Positions 51,939 through 59,204 of a DNA stretch of 59,204 bases are shown in pieces (position 1 is the stretch's first letter; the number at the start of each line of letters is the position of its first letter). The notes below the pieces were generated by a model, which saw only the letters and a program-made list of their open reading frames with translations, searched no databases and was not told where the DNA came from. Where the stretch lies: assembly GCF_020439865.1 (NCBI RefSeq), contig NZ_JAGRPF010000028.1, forward strand, positions 1 to 59,204, written 5' to 3'. The translations under genes and the position numbers were made by a program. The stretch comes from Prosthecobacter sp. GTDB taxonomy: Bacteria; Verrucomicrobiota; Verrucomicrobiia; Verrucomicrobiales; Verrucomicrobiaceae.

Positions 51939-52561
51939 TGTCTCACTACTTCATCACCGGCACAGACACCGACGCAGGGAAGACCTACGTCACCTGCCTG
52001 CTGCTTGAGGCTTTGAAGCGCGAAGGCAAACGCGCGGCTGGTTTCAAACCCTTCGTTTGCGGCTCGCGCGACGACGCCATCCACCTCGCCAACGCCAGCC
52101 GCCATGGATTGACCGTCGAGGAGGTCAATCCGGTGTGGTTCAAAGTGCCAGCCGCACCCTACGCGGCCGCTTTGATGGAAAACCGCCGCTTCGAACTGAA
52201 CGACGTCATCGCCAAGTTTTATGAACTCGCGCAGACGCACGATCATGTGCTCATTGAAGGTGCGGGCGGATGGGAAGTGCCGTTGAACGAATTCTCCACC
52301 ATGGCCGACTTCGCGCAGCGTCTCGCGCTGCCGGTGATCGTCGTCGTGAACAACAAGCTCGGCTGCCTCAATCACACCATACTCACCGTGCGTAACATAC
52401 AGGCGCGCGGTCTCACCTGCGCCGGTGTCATCCTAAACTACGTCCAAGAGGAACGCGACGCCGCCAGCATCAGCAACCGCATGGTGTTGGAGCATTTTTT
52501 GGACGTGCCCGTTCTCGCCGAAGTCATGCACGGCGAAACGGAGGTTGAGTGGCCGCTGTAA
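51938..52561 (+). CDS. bioD: Dethiobiotin synthetase
   Basis: 207 residues. It closes the ureido ring of biotin from diaminopelargonate, CO2 and ATP. The P-loop is GTDTDAGKTYV (8-18) and the family pattern continues with AGFKPFVCGSRDD (the AxKPVxxG block), EGAGGWEVPLNE and VVVVNNKLGCLNHT. The other biotin genes (bioA, bioB, bioF) are not nearby. Its start overlaps the glmM stop, so translation is coupled to a cell-wall gene, which is unusual. The biotin enzyme pyruvate carboxylase opens this window. Confidence 0.94.
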   Translation: MSHYFITGTDTDAGKTYVTCLLLEALKREGKRAAGFKPFVCGSRDDAIHLANASRHGLTVEEVNPVWFKVPAAPYAAALMENRRFELNDVIAKFYELAQTHDHVLIEGAGGWEVPLNEFSTMADFAQRLALPVIVVVNNKLGCLNHTILTVRNIQARGLTCAGVILNYVQEERDAASISNRMVLEHFLDVPVLAEVMHGETEVEWPL

Positions 52562-52577
52562 TCGGCTCGAGAGCCGA
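52562..52577 (+). terminator. Short hairpin directly after bioD
   Basis: TCGGCT, loop CGAG, AGCCGA, starting at the base after the bioD stop. No T-run follows, so it is a weak candidate terminator only. Confidence 0.35.
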
Positions 52578-52669
52578 AGTTGACAAAGAACTCGTAAACC
52601 CCGTCAGTCACCCGAACTTGGCCGGACAGAAATCGACCAGATCTCCCACATCGCAAACTCTCCCCCCAC

Positions 52670-53158
52670 ATGAAAACCGCTCTGCTCCTCTGCCTCGCCA
52701 TTTTGTCTCTCACGCCGATCGTGCACGCCGACCAGGTCATCAACTATCCGGCCGACAAGCCGATCTTCTCCATTTCTTTTCCAGACGGTTGGGATGTGGA
52801 GATTGGCGAAGAGTCGGTTTCCGCCGCGTCGCCCGATGAACTGGTGAACATGGAACTCATTGCCCTCGATGCAGGTGAAATAGCCACCGCCATCGATGAC
52901 GCCAAGGAAGGGCTGGAGGAGGAACTCAAAGGCATCAAATGGACGAAACCCGAAACCGGGGAACTCAACGGATTCAAGGTGACCTTCTTGAATGGCAACG
53001 TGACCACGGAAGGCGTGAAGTTGGCGGTGAACTGCGCCGTGTTTGCCCCCAAGGGCGGAGAGACATTCTTCATGCTGTTCAATGCCATCCCATTGGTGGC
53101 CCTGGAGCAGCACGGGGGTGATGTCAGCAAGGTGCTGAACTCCATCAAGGGCAAATGA
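52670..53158 (+). CDS. Small exported protein of unknown function
   Basis: 162 residues with a signal peptide (MKTALLLCLAILSLTPIVHA). The mature part is mostly alpha/beta (KPIFSISFPDGWDVEIGEESVSA, NGFKVTFLNGNVTTEGVKLAVNCAVFAPKGGETFFMLF). The pattern FPDGW near the mature start is common in periplasmic proteins of the PsbP/DUF1795 type, a possible distant relation. No catalytic motif is visible. A clear hairpin with a T-run follows the stop. Confidence 0.68.
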   Translation: MKTALLLCLAILSLTPIVHADQVINYPADKPIFSISFPDGWDVEIGEESVSAASPDELVNMELIALDAGEIATAIDDAKEGLEEELKGIKWTKPETGELNGFKVTFLNGNVTTEGVKLAVNCAVFAPKGGETFFMLFNAIPLVALEQHGGDVSKVLNSIKGK

Positions 53159-53167
53159 CGAGGATGC

Positions 53168-53195
53168 TCCCGCCGCACTTCGAAGGCGGGATTTT
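53168..53195 (+). terminator. Intrinsic terminator after the small exported protein gene
   Basis: Stem TCCCGCC/GGCGGGA (7 bp perfect) with a 10-nt loop, followed by TTTT. It starts 9 bp after the stop at 53158. Confidence 0.65.
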
Positions 53196-53206
53196 CCGCC
53201 TAGCTG

Positions 53207-53512
53207 GTGGTTTGCGGCATCCTTTTCATCATTGTCTGGATCATCGCCCACGTCGCCTGGAGCGCGATGGCGTTGATGGTCGATCTGATGGCGAACGACT
53301 CAGGCGCGGCTCCCCAAGGCAAACATCTGATGTTGATCTTCGGCGTGCTCGGCGGCCAGGTGCTGTGCAGCTCGGCCGGCATTCCCGCCGGACTGGCATT
53401 TTACTGGCGCGGAAAGCGCAACCGTTTGCTCGGAATCTTTGCAGCGCTGTTCGTCGTGGGCGCCCTGCTTCAGGGCGGCGTTTTCTATTCCTTCTTTTCC
53501 TCCGTACCATGA
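53207..53512 (+). CDS. Small membrane protein of unknown function
   Basis: 101 residues starting with GTG (the previous in-frame codons include a stop at 53201). It has three hydrophobic segments (about 1-25, 42-62 and 74-96) and a short basic loop (RGKRNRLLG). No family is recognised. Its 3' end overlaps the converging PAP2 gene by 28 bp, and the stretch has a competing frame on the same strand (53155-53544), so confidence is moderate. Confidence 0.5.
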   Translation: MVCGILFIIVWIIAHVAWSAMALMVDLMANDSGAAPQGKHLMLIFGVLGGQVLCSSAGIPAGLAFYWRGKRNRLLGIFAALFVVGALLQGGVFYSFFSSVP

Positions 53513-54117
53513 GCGGATGGCTGCCTTCGGCTCATGCGGTTTGACAGGCTCACCACGCCCAAACCCACCAAAACACCCAGCGCCACAGACGGCGGAATGT
53601 CACTGGGCCAGTGGGCGCCACAGTAGACGCGAGAGTAGGCCACCGCCGCGGCCAGCAGATACATCAGCATTCCTGCACGTCGGTAAAAACTGGCGATGAC
53701 CGTCGCTGCAGCGAAGAGATTGACCGTGTGGCTGGAGGGTAAGGATTTGCCGCGAGTGTCACCGTTCGGCTCGCAGGGCTTCACCACCGGCGTTTCAAAC
53801 AGTCGTATGAACGCAGGCGAAGCGATGCCGAGATCCCGCACGATCACACCTTCCATCGCATCGCGGGGACGAACGCGGCCGATTGTCTTCTTCAAGGTGT
53901 TGGAAATGACGCCGTCGCCAAGTCCGATGGCCACGCCGAGGCAGAGCAGCATGACACGCGTGCGTTTGCTCCCGCGCCAGGCGGTGATCAGCACGGCGGC
54001 GATGATGAGCGGAAGCCAGGCCTCAATGGCGGACAGCGCCGGCATGAGCCAGTCGAGCACCGGATGCGACCACACGGTGTTGATTTGATGCAGCAGACTG
54101 AGATCCCAGGCGTTCAT
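53485..54117 (-). CDS. PAP2-family membrane phosphatase
   Basis: 210 residues from the ATG at 54117, which overlaps the upstream glycosyltransferase stop by 4 bp. About five transmembrane helices. The three PAP2 signature motifs are all present: KKTIGRVRPRD (KxxxxxxRP), LPSSHT (PSGH-type) and SRVYCGAHWPSD (SRxxxxxHxxxD). It probably removes phosphate from a lipid such as undecaprenyl diphosphate or phosphatidic acid. Pairing with a GT39-type glycosyltransferase suggests a role in lipid-linked glycan or lipid A modification, as in ArnT neighbourhoods. Confidence 0.92.
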   Translation of the reverse strand: MNAWDLSLLHQINTVWSHPVLDWLMPALSAIEAWLPLIIAAVLITAWRGSKRTRVMLLCLGVAIGLGDGVISNTLKKTIGRVRPRDAMEGVIVRDLGIASPAFIRLFETPVVKPCEPNGDTRGKSLPSSHTVNLFAAATVIASFYRRAGMLMYLLAAAVAYSRVYCGAHWPSDIPPSVALGVLVGLGVVSLSNRMSRRQPSAHGTEEKKE

Positions 54118-55649
54118 TTCGTGCCCACCGCTTTCCACGATTTCAGATTGTGCCCCAAATACACGCCGAATTCGCGCGTCTCCTGGCCCAGCGGAATGCG
54201 GATGTTCTCAAGGCGTTCCACTTTTTCGAACGCGTCTGCAACTTCCGGGCTGAGCGTCATCTCTTCTTCTTCTGATGGCAGCAGAATGAGCGCATCATCG
54301 CCGATTCGTTCCTCTGGTCCCGGCCAGATCTCGTACTGTGACTGCACCGTTCCGCTCGGCTCCCAGCGATACACGCGTGGATGCGAGGGCATGTAGAAAG
54401 CCATCTGCGCCGCGTGATAACGATGTCCCAGCGCCATGACGAAGGTCTTGCCACGCCGAGGCACTTGATCGAGAAATTTCTGCGCCTCGACGCCCGCCTC
54501 ACGCCAGCCACGGATGCTGGCCAGCTTGTTGATCCCCTTCAAATCCGTGGCGAAGACGATGACGAGCAAAAGATGCAAGATGACCACCAGCGCTCCGCCC
54601 ACTCGCAACGACCATTTCTGCCAGCCGGGATTCGCCTTTGTTGGCAGTAGTCCGCGCATCCACGCCGCCGCCAGCACAAACGCAGGCACGAAGAATGCCG
54701 CCGGCCAGTTCGGATTGATGCGCTGGCGCAGTGCCAGCACCGCAAAACAGGTCAGCGCCGGCGCCGAGGCCAGCAGCAGGAATAAAACCGGACGTGTGAC
54801 CTGCTTCCGCTGCTTGATCGCCGCGAGCATCGCCGCCACCAGCGCCACAAACGTCACCGGCGTGTAGATCAGCGCCTGCAGGCCCACGTTTTCCAGCGTG
54901 CGGCCGATCCATCTGCCAACCCCGAGCTCTTTCGTGTCGAAGTGATGTTTCGTGTGCTCCAGCGTGATCCATGCGTGCTCCTGGTTCCACCGCAGCACCG
55001 GAATGATGAACGCCATGCCCGCCACGATGGCGACCCACATCCGCGGATTGCGCAGGAGCGCACGATCTTCCCGCGAAACGGCCGCGAAGAGCAGCATCAG
55101 CGCCGGAAACGCCAGCATCATCTGCTTGCTGAGCGTGCCGATGCCGATCACGAGCGCAAGCGCGAGCCAGCGCACGTTGCAGGTCGGCTTTTGTGCCGCG
55201 AACCAGAACAGCAGCAGCCCCAGCGTCCAGCAGACAAGCAGTGGCGCGTCGATGGTCAGCAGCAGGTTCAGTCCCGCCGTGGCAATGGTCAACACCACCA
55301 GCAAGGCAGTGAGGAAGGCCGTTTTGGCATCAAACAGCACGAGCGCGATGCGGTGAATGATGACCAGCGTCACCGTGCCCAGCAGCAAGGCTGCAAACCG
55401 GATGCCCCATTCCGCATTTCCAGTGAGCCAACCGATCACGCCCATCATCCAGCCGATCATCGGCGGCTTGCTGAAGTAGCACCAGTCCGGCCGGCGGCCC
55501 CAGTCCCAGTAATAAGCCTCGTCACCAGCCAGATCCGCCCCGTTCACAAACAGAAGCATCACGCCGATGCGTGCGATGAAAACGGCGGCCAGAAGCTGCC
55601 AGAAGCGTTTTTGCCAGAGTGCGGAGTCAGGTTCGGGAGTCACGGACAT
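54114..55649 (-). CDS. GT39/ArnT-like membrane glycosyltransferase
   Basis: 511 residues from the ATG at 55649. N-terminal helix followed by an acidic loop motif LAGDEAYYWDWGR, the DE pair conserved in polyprenyl-phosphate sugar transferases of the PMT/ArnT class. Ten or so further transmembrane helices follow, then a soluble C-terminal domain (about 400-511). It would move a sugar from a polyprenyl-phosphate donor to a lipid or protein on the periplasmic side. It overlaps the PAP2 gene by 4 bp and diverges from folC. Confidence 0.9.
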   Translation of the reverse strand: MSVTPEPDSALWQKRFWQLLAAVFIARIGVMLLFVNGADLAGDEAYYWDWGRRPDWCYFSKPPMIGWMMGVIGWLTGNAEWGIRFAALLLGTVTLVIIHRIALVLFDAKTAFLTALLVVLTIATAGLNLLLTIDAPLLVCWTLGLLLFWFAAQKPTCNVRWLALALVIGIGTLSKQMMLAFPALMLLFAAVSREDRALLRNPRMWVAIVAGMAFIIPVLRWNQEHAWITLEHTKHHFDTKELGVGRWIGRTLENVGLQALIYTPVTFVALVAAMLAAIKQRKQVTRPVLFLLLASAPALTCFAVLALRQRINPNWPAAFFVPAFVLAAAWMRGLLPTKANPGWQKWSLRVGGALVVILHLLLVIVFATDLKGINKLASIRGWREAGVEAQKFLDQVPRRGKTFVMALGHRYHAAQMAFYMPSHPRVYRWEPSGTVQSQYEIWPGPEERIGDDALILLPSEEEEMTLSPEVADAFEKVERLENIRIPLGQETREFGVYLGHNLKSWKAVGTK

Positions 55650-55720
55650 GTAGTGGCACGTTAGCGTGCCCGATTTCATCGCGAAAGCCGAGAGTTGCAC
55701 CGTGATCGCCCGCTGGCACC

Positions 55721-56959
55721 ATGGGCCTCACGGGAATGACACACGACACGGCGCAACGCGAAATCGACTGGCTCTACGGCACGCAGTTTTTCGGCATCAA
55801 GCTGGGGCTGGAAAACGTCCAGCGCCTGCTTCGCGAGCTGAATCTGCCCGCCGCAGGCCAGAAGTTCATCCATGTCGCCGGAACGAACGGCAAAGGTTCC
55901 ACCTGCGCCTTCATTCATTCCATTCTGAAGGCCGGCGGCATCAACGCCGGGCTCTTCACCTCGCCGCACCTCATTCACTTCGGAGAGCGCATTCGCGATG
56001 CCGAGTGCATGATCTCGCCCGACGAAATCGCGGCAGGCATCACGCGTTTGCGCGAACGGGTCGCTGACTGGAACCCGCATCCGACCTTCTTCGAACTCGC
56101 GCTCGCTCTTGCACTCGAATGGTTCATGCAGCGCGGCAATTCGTGGGTCGTGCTCGAAACCGGTCTCGGCGGACGATTGGACGCCACCAACGCCATCACG
56201 CCTGCCGTCACCGTCATCACGCCCATCGGTTGGGATCACATGGACATGCTCGGCGACACGCTGCCGAAGATCGCAGCCGAAAAAGCCGGCATCATCAAGT
56301 CCGGCGTGCCCGTCATCACGATGCCCCAGCATGCGGAGGCGCTCGAAGTCATCGAACGCACGGCGAAAGAGCGCGGTGCGCCGCTCACCATCGTGGAAGC
56401 TCCGTGGGAAGGCGAGACAGGTCTCGCAGGCGAGCACCAGCGCTGGAATGCCGCCATGGCCGTTGCCGCGCTTCGCGCGACCGGTTTGAGTTTCGACGAG
56501 AACGTGATCGCCCGCGGCCTGCGCGATGTGCAATGGCCGGGACGGTTTCAAAGAATCCGAAATCTCATCGTCGACGGTGCCCACAACCTCGAAGCCGCCC
56601 AAGTTCTCGTCCAAACCTGGCGCGAACAGTTCCCCAACGAAAAAGCTAAGATCATCTTTGGCGCCGTCTCTGGCAAAGACACCGCCGCCGTCTTGCGCGA
56701 ACTCGCACCCTTCGCGGCAGCCTGGCATTTCACTGGCTTCGAGTCACCGCGGGCATTGCCTCCAGAAACACTGTGCGAAATCTGGAACAGCATCGGCCTC
56801 GAAGCTCGTCCTGTGACCACGCATTCACGCATCGCCGACGCCTTGCAGGCGGTGAACGTCAAGGACCGCGTTTTGATCGCCGGATCCCTCTATCTCGCCG
56901 GTGAAGCGCTGGCATTGCTGGAAAACAAAACCAGCGCCTTCGAGCGCAGCGCTCAGTGA
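55721..56959 (+). CDS. folC: Folylpolyglutamate/dihydrofolate synthase FolC
   Basis: 412 residues; an ATG 15 bp downstream (55736) is an alternative start. It adds glutamate to folates and, in most bacteria, joins dihydropteroate and glutamate. The P-loop is AGTNGKGSTCAF (residues about 53-64), followed by the family blocks LFTSPHLIHFGERI and ETGLGGRLDATN, a substrate loop PIGWDHMDMLGDT with AAEKAGIIKSG, and the Mur-ligase C-terminal domain with DGAHNLEAA. It overlaps the converging lipoprotein gene by 7 bp. It diverges from the glycosyltransferase gene. Confidence 0.95.
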   Translation: MGLTGMTHDTAQREIDWLYGTQFFGIKLGLENVQRLLRELNLPAAGQKFIHVAGTNGKGSTCAFIHSILKAGGINAGLFTSPHLIHFGERIRDAECMISPDEIAAGITRLRERVADWNPHPTFFELALALALEWFMQRGNSWVVLETGLGGRLDATNAITPAVTVITPIGWDHMDMLGDTLPKIAAEKAGIIKSGVPVITMPQHAEALEVIERTAKERGAPLTIVEAPWEGETGLAGEHQRWNAAMAVAALRATGLSFDENVIARGLRDVQWPGRFQRIRNLIVDGAHNLEAAQVLVQTWREQFPNEKAKIIFGAVSGKDTAAVLRELAPFAAAWHFTGFESPRALPPETLCEIWNSIGLEARPVTTHSRIADALQAVNVKDRVLIAGSLYLAGEALALLENKTSAFERSAQ

Positions 56960-57306
56960 GCTGAGACGGTTTTGAAGGCGGCTATTCGACCGTCTCGGGA
57001 AACCGGTTCCATCCAGACTGTCTTGTAGTGACCATTTACGGGACGCTCAAACGGCAGCAATACCAAACCACGCTGTATTTTAACCCGTAGTGTGTGCACC
57101 CAGTTTTGGCTGAACCAAGAATAGTAGAAGTGATGCCAGCGGGCATCTGATGCTCCGTACTCCCATTGGTTAACAGTGAGACTGCCGGTGTAGATCCCCT
57201 TGTTGCGCGGCAGGCGGTCAAAATCTGAAACTGCGACTATTTTCGTCGAGCAACTCACCAGTCCGACCGCGCAAATGACAGGAAGGATCAAGCCTGTCAT
57301 TTTCAC
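56953..57306 (-). CDS. Small lipoprotein of unknown function
   Basis: 117 residues with lipobox LVSC (Cys19). The mature part is rich in aromatic residues (WHHFYYSWFSQNWVHTL), which is suggestive of a small beta-sandwich, but I recognise no family. It overlaps the upstream NYN gene by 4 bp, so the two are translationally coupled, and its 3' end overlaps folC by 7 bp. The region is AT-richer than its surroundings. Confidence 0.65.
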   Translation of the reverse strand: MKMTGLILPVICAVGLVSCSTKIVAVSDFDRLPRNKGIYTGSLTVNQWEYGASDARWHHFYYSWFSQNWVHTLRVKIQRGLVLLPFERPVNGHYKTVWMEPVSRDGRIAAFKTVSAH

Positions 57307-58109
57307 TCCTCCGATGCCGAAACCTTGATGCGGTACCCGTTTTCGTTTTTCTCCAGCTTCATCAGTCCTCGCTCCGCAGCCGCTTCAAGAAGTGCGCTGA
57401 AGGTGCTGAAGCCGTAAAAGCGCTCGTCGAATTGCGGCTGGCGACGGCGGATGGCCTGTTTGACAGGACCGGCCCACACCGTGTCGCTGCCGCTGCGGCC
57501 CAGCATCGCTTCCACGGTCTCCACGACCATTTGAATTGCCTTCTCGGGATCGCCGCCGCTCTTTTTCTCCGGCGCGTTTGCCTTCGGTGCCGGTTTGGCG
57601 CGGGCAAGCCGTGATTTTGTCTTCTCCTCCTCGCGTACGAGGTCGTCGTAGAAGATGAACTCGTCGCAGTTGTCGATGAACAGCCCGCTGGTGGACTGCT
57701 TCACGCCTACGCCGATCACGGTCTTGTTGTTCTCGCGCAGCTTGCTCACCAGTGGCGAGAAATCCGAGTCTCCGCTCACGATGGCGAAGGTGTCCACATG
57801 CGGTTTCGTGTAGCAGAGGTCCAGAGCGTCCACGACCATGCGGATGTCCGCCGAGTTCTTGCCCGACTGCCGCACATGCGGAATCTCGATCAGCTCGAAC
57901 GACGCCTCATGCACCGCCGCCTTGAAGCTCTTGTAGCGGTCCCAGTCGCAGTAGGCCTTCTTCACCACGATGCTCCCCTTCAGCAGCAGCCGGTCTAGCA
58001 CCTTGTTCATGTCGAACTTGTCATACTTCGCATCCTTCACCCCGATGGCGAGGTTTTCAAAATCGCAGAAAACAGCAATCGTATGCGCGCGGTCCGTGTG
58101 TGTGGCCAT
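57303..58109 (-). CDS. NYN-domain (PIN-like) protein with OST-HTH/LOTUS domain
   Basis: 268 residues. The N-terminal NYN domain (about 10-150) has the acidic residues of PIN-like ribonucleases: FCDFENLA (D16), the ADIRMVVDAL block and SGDSDFSPLV. A Lys/Ala/Pro linker leads to a C-terminal winged helix of the OST-HTH/LOTUS type (about 195-262; FDERFYGFSTFSALLEAAAERG), which in other proteins binds RNA. Related LabA-like proteins are widespread, but their bacterial role is poorly known. Two hairpins lie directly upstream of the start. Confidence 0.92.
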   Translation of the reverse strand: MATHTDRAHTIAVFCDFENLAIGVKDAKYDKFDMNKVLDRLLLKGSIVVKKAYCDWDRYKSFKAAVHEASFELIEIPHVRQSGKNSADIRMVVDALDLCYTKPHVDTFAIVSGDSDFSPLVSKLRENNKTVIGVGVKQSTSGLFIDNCDEFIFYDDLVREEEKTKSRLARAKPAPKANAPEKKSGGDPEKAIQMVVETVEAMLGRSGSDTVWAGPVKQAIRRRQPQFDERFYGFSTFSALLEAAAERGLMKLEKNENGYRIKVSASEE

Positions 58110-58112
58110 GAT

Positions 58113-58142
58113 GGCGGATCGTCCGCCCTCCCGGTATCCGGG
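58113..58142 (-). promoter_or_regulatory. Two short hairpins at the NYN gene's start
   Basis: On the minus strand GGCGGA, CGA, TCCGCC (58127-58113) ends 3 bp before the ATG at 58109. A second, CCCGG, ATA, CCGGG (58142-58130), lies immediately upstream. The hairpins overlap the region where a ribosome site would be. Confidence 0.45.
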
Positions 58143-58273
58143 TCAACCGGCGTTCCTACCGCAAATGTGATCAGGTCACTACTTGCGCGGCGCATGGACG
58201 ATCCCGCTCTGGGGGCCGCAATCGCAAGACAACCTGTCCCGGGGACGTTTTTTCGCTCCCCCCAACTCTGCCT

Positions 58274-59204
58274 ATGCCACTCATGAAGACGCGCTTCATT
58301 CTCCCCGCCTTGTTCCTCGCCGCCGCCGTGCATGCCGCACCGCCGAAGAAGGAGGAGGGCATCGACCCGAACAAGCCGGTGTCGTTCTACAAGCACATCC
58401 GCCCGATTTTCCAGGCGCAGTGCAACGGCTGTCATCAGCCGGCGCGGAACAAGGGCGATTACATCATGACCGACTTCGTGGCGCTGCTCAAAGGGGGTGA
58501 GGAAGGCCACGCGGTCATTCCCGGGAAGGCGGCGGAGTCGAACCTCATCAAGCTCATCAAGCCGGACGAAAAGGGCAAAGTCGAGATGCCGCAGAAGGCG
58601 GATCCGCTGCATGAGACGCAGGTGGCGTTGATCGAACGCTGGATCAATGAGGGGGCGAAGGACGACACGCCGGCTTCGGCCAAGGCACAGTATGACATGG
58701 CGCATCCGCCGGTTTACGTGAAGGCCCCGGCGGTCACCTCGATCGATTATTCGCCGGACGGCAGCATGATCGCGGTGGCGGGTTATCATGAGGTGCTGGT
58801 GCACAAGGCGGACGGCAGCGGCATCGTCGCACGCCTCGTCGGTCTGGCGGAGCGCATTCAGAAGCTCGCGTGGTCGCCGGATGGGAAGAAAATCGCGCTG
58901 ACGGGCGGAAGTCCGGCGCGCATGGGTGAAATTCAAATTTGGGACGTGGCGGCGAAGAAGCTCGAACTCTCAAAGTCGCTGACCTTTGACACGCTGTATG
59001 GCGCGAGCTGGTCGCCGGATGGCAAATACCTCGCGTTCGGCTGCGGCGACAACGCGGTGCGCGCCATCGAGGTCGCCACCGGCAAGGAAACACTCTTCAT
59101 GGGCGGTCACAGCGACTGGGTGCTCGACACGGTCTGGGGCATCGACGGCAAGCACGTCGTCTCCTGCGGACGCGACATGAGCGTGAAGCTCACGGAGGTC
59201 GCCA
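58274..59204 (+). CDS. Planctomycete-type cytochrome c/WD40 protein, N-terminal part (3' end outside window)
   Basis: The first 310 codons; the gene runs off the window. Signal peptide ([21 protein letters not shown]; a second ATG is at 58283). Residues about 35-135 are a planctomycete-type cytochrome domain with CxxCH in [14 protein letters not shown] and then the typical EMPQKADPL and [12 protein letters not shown]. From about residue 155 WD40 repeats begin ([48 protein letters not shown]). This domain pair is abundant in Planctomycetes and Verrucomicrobia and often precedes Ig-like or DUF1549/DUF1553 partner genes. Likely a periplasmic electron carrier or sensor. Confidence 0.9.
   Translation, partial: MPLMKTRFILPALFLAAAVHAAPPKKEEGIDPNKPVSFYKHIRPIFQAQCNGCHQPARNKGDYIMTDFVALLKGGEEGHAVIPGKAAESNLIKLIKPDEKGKVEMPQKADPLHETQVALIERWINEGAKDDTPASAKAQYDMAHPPVYVKAPAVTSIDYSPDGSMIAVAGYHEVLVHKADGSGIVARLVGLAERIQKLAWSPDGKKIALTGGSPARMGEIQIWDVAAKKLELSKSLTFDTLYGASWSPDGKYLAFGCGDNAVRAIEVATGKETLFMGGHSDWVLDTVWGIDGKHVVSCGRDMSVKLTEVA

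Noticed and set aside
53155..53544. Alternative 129-codon plus-strand frame
   Set aside because: Arg/His-rich without hydrophobic pattern. The overlapping frame from 53207 has regular membrane helices and is preferred.
1..59204. CRISPR arrays, insertion sequences, prophage or tRNA genes
   Set aside because: Intergenic gaps are too short and no repeat arrays, transposases, integrases or cloverleaf patterns were seen.

Overview
This is a GC-rich, gene-dense chromosomal stretch that most likely comes from a Verrucomicrobium of the Prosthecobacter/Verrucomicrobium type. The assignment is inferred from gene content. The window carries a PVC-type dehydrogenase with HEAT repeats and a CxxCH haem site, a planctomycete-type cytochrome fused to WD40 repeats, a Tat-exported Gfo/Idh oxidoreductase, a secreted sulfatase, an LRR lipoprotein, a PAS-AraC regulator and a beta-lactamase-fold/NamZ fusion. 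Shine-Dalgarno sequences are mostly weak. I see no rRNA, tRNA, CRISPR array, insertion sequence or prophage. Nearly all of the window is coding, and the only gene-free stretch over 300 bp is 3373-3683.

Region by region. 1-2249 is the 3' part of a pyruvate carboxylase gene. 2281-3372 is an AT-richer zinc-ribbon membrane protein. 3684-5111 is an NfeD/stomatin pair, followed by a GreA/B-like factor and an orphan pseudopilin. 6318-10976 (minus strand) is a tight four-gene exported set: a beta-lactamase-fold/NamZ fusion, a sugar-binding lipoprotein, a small Cys protein and an SGNH hydrolase. 11002-16522 holds a sulfatase, an LRR lipoprotein, a cyclic-nucleotide-binding protein, RlmN, a small membrane protein and an AraC regulator. 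16668-20115 is FmdB followed by a translationally coupled pair whose second member looks like a dead metallopeptidase with a long charged tail. 20170-26569 has YqgE/AlgH, a Gfo/Idh oxidoreductase, RecD2, a GNAT enzyme and PAS-AraC. 26659-29214 is the large PVC cytochrome-dehydrogenase. 29227-29952 is an AT-richer HNH-like gene. 30099-33117 is an HlyD/ABC/ABC-2 exporter. 33120-35647 is an amidohydrolase divergent from a PQQ-type propeller. 35725-40502 has TerC, two Hsp20 proteins, a dicarboxylate symporter, DAHP synthase and a DUF3820 protein.

40509-49336 is a long minus-strand convoy. In transcription order it runs priA, lipoprotein, STAS antagonist, RsbU-like phosphatase, grpE, dnaJ, ctaB, sco1, DUF420. 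It joins replication restart, stress signalling, chaperones and cytochrome oxidase assembly. 49441-52561 runs the other way: cdaA (c-di-AMP synthase), a very short CdaR-like protein, glmM and bioD. The remainder has small exported or membrane proteins, a PAP2 phosphatase and a GT39-type glycosyltransferase, folC, a small lipoprotein, a NYN/LOTUS protein, and the 5' part of a cytochrome-WD40 gene that runs off the end.

The most notable signals are four. A near-consensus sigma-54 promoter with two phased upstream palindromes lies ahead of the hsp20 pair. A CdaR reduced to its membrane anchor sits between cdaA and glmM. The NamZ-fusion cluster looks built for peptidoglycan scavenging. The partner-switch/chaperone/haem convoy is an unusual combination. 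Family assignments come from recognising motifs by eye; no searches were run.
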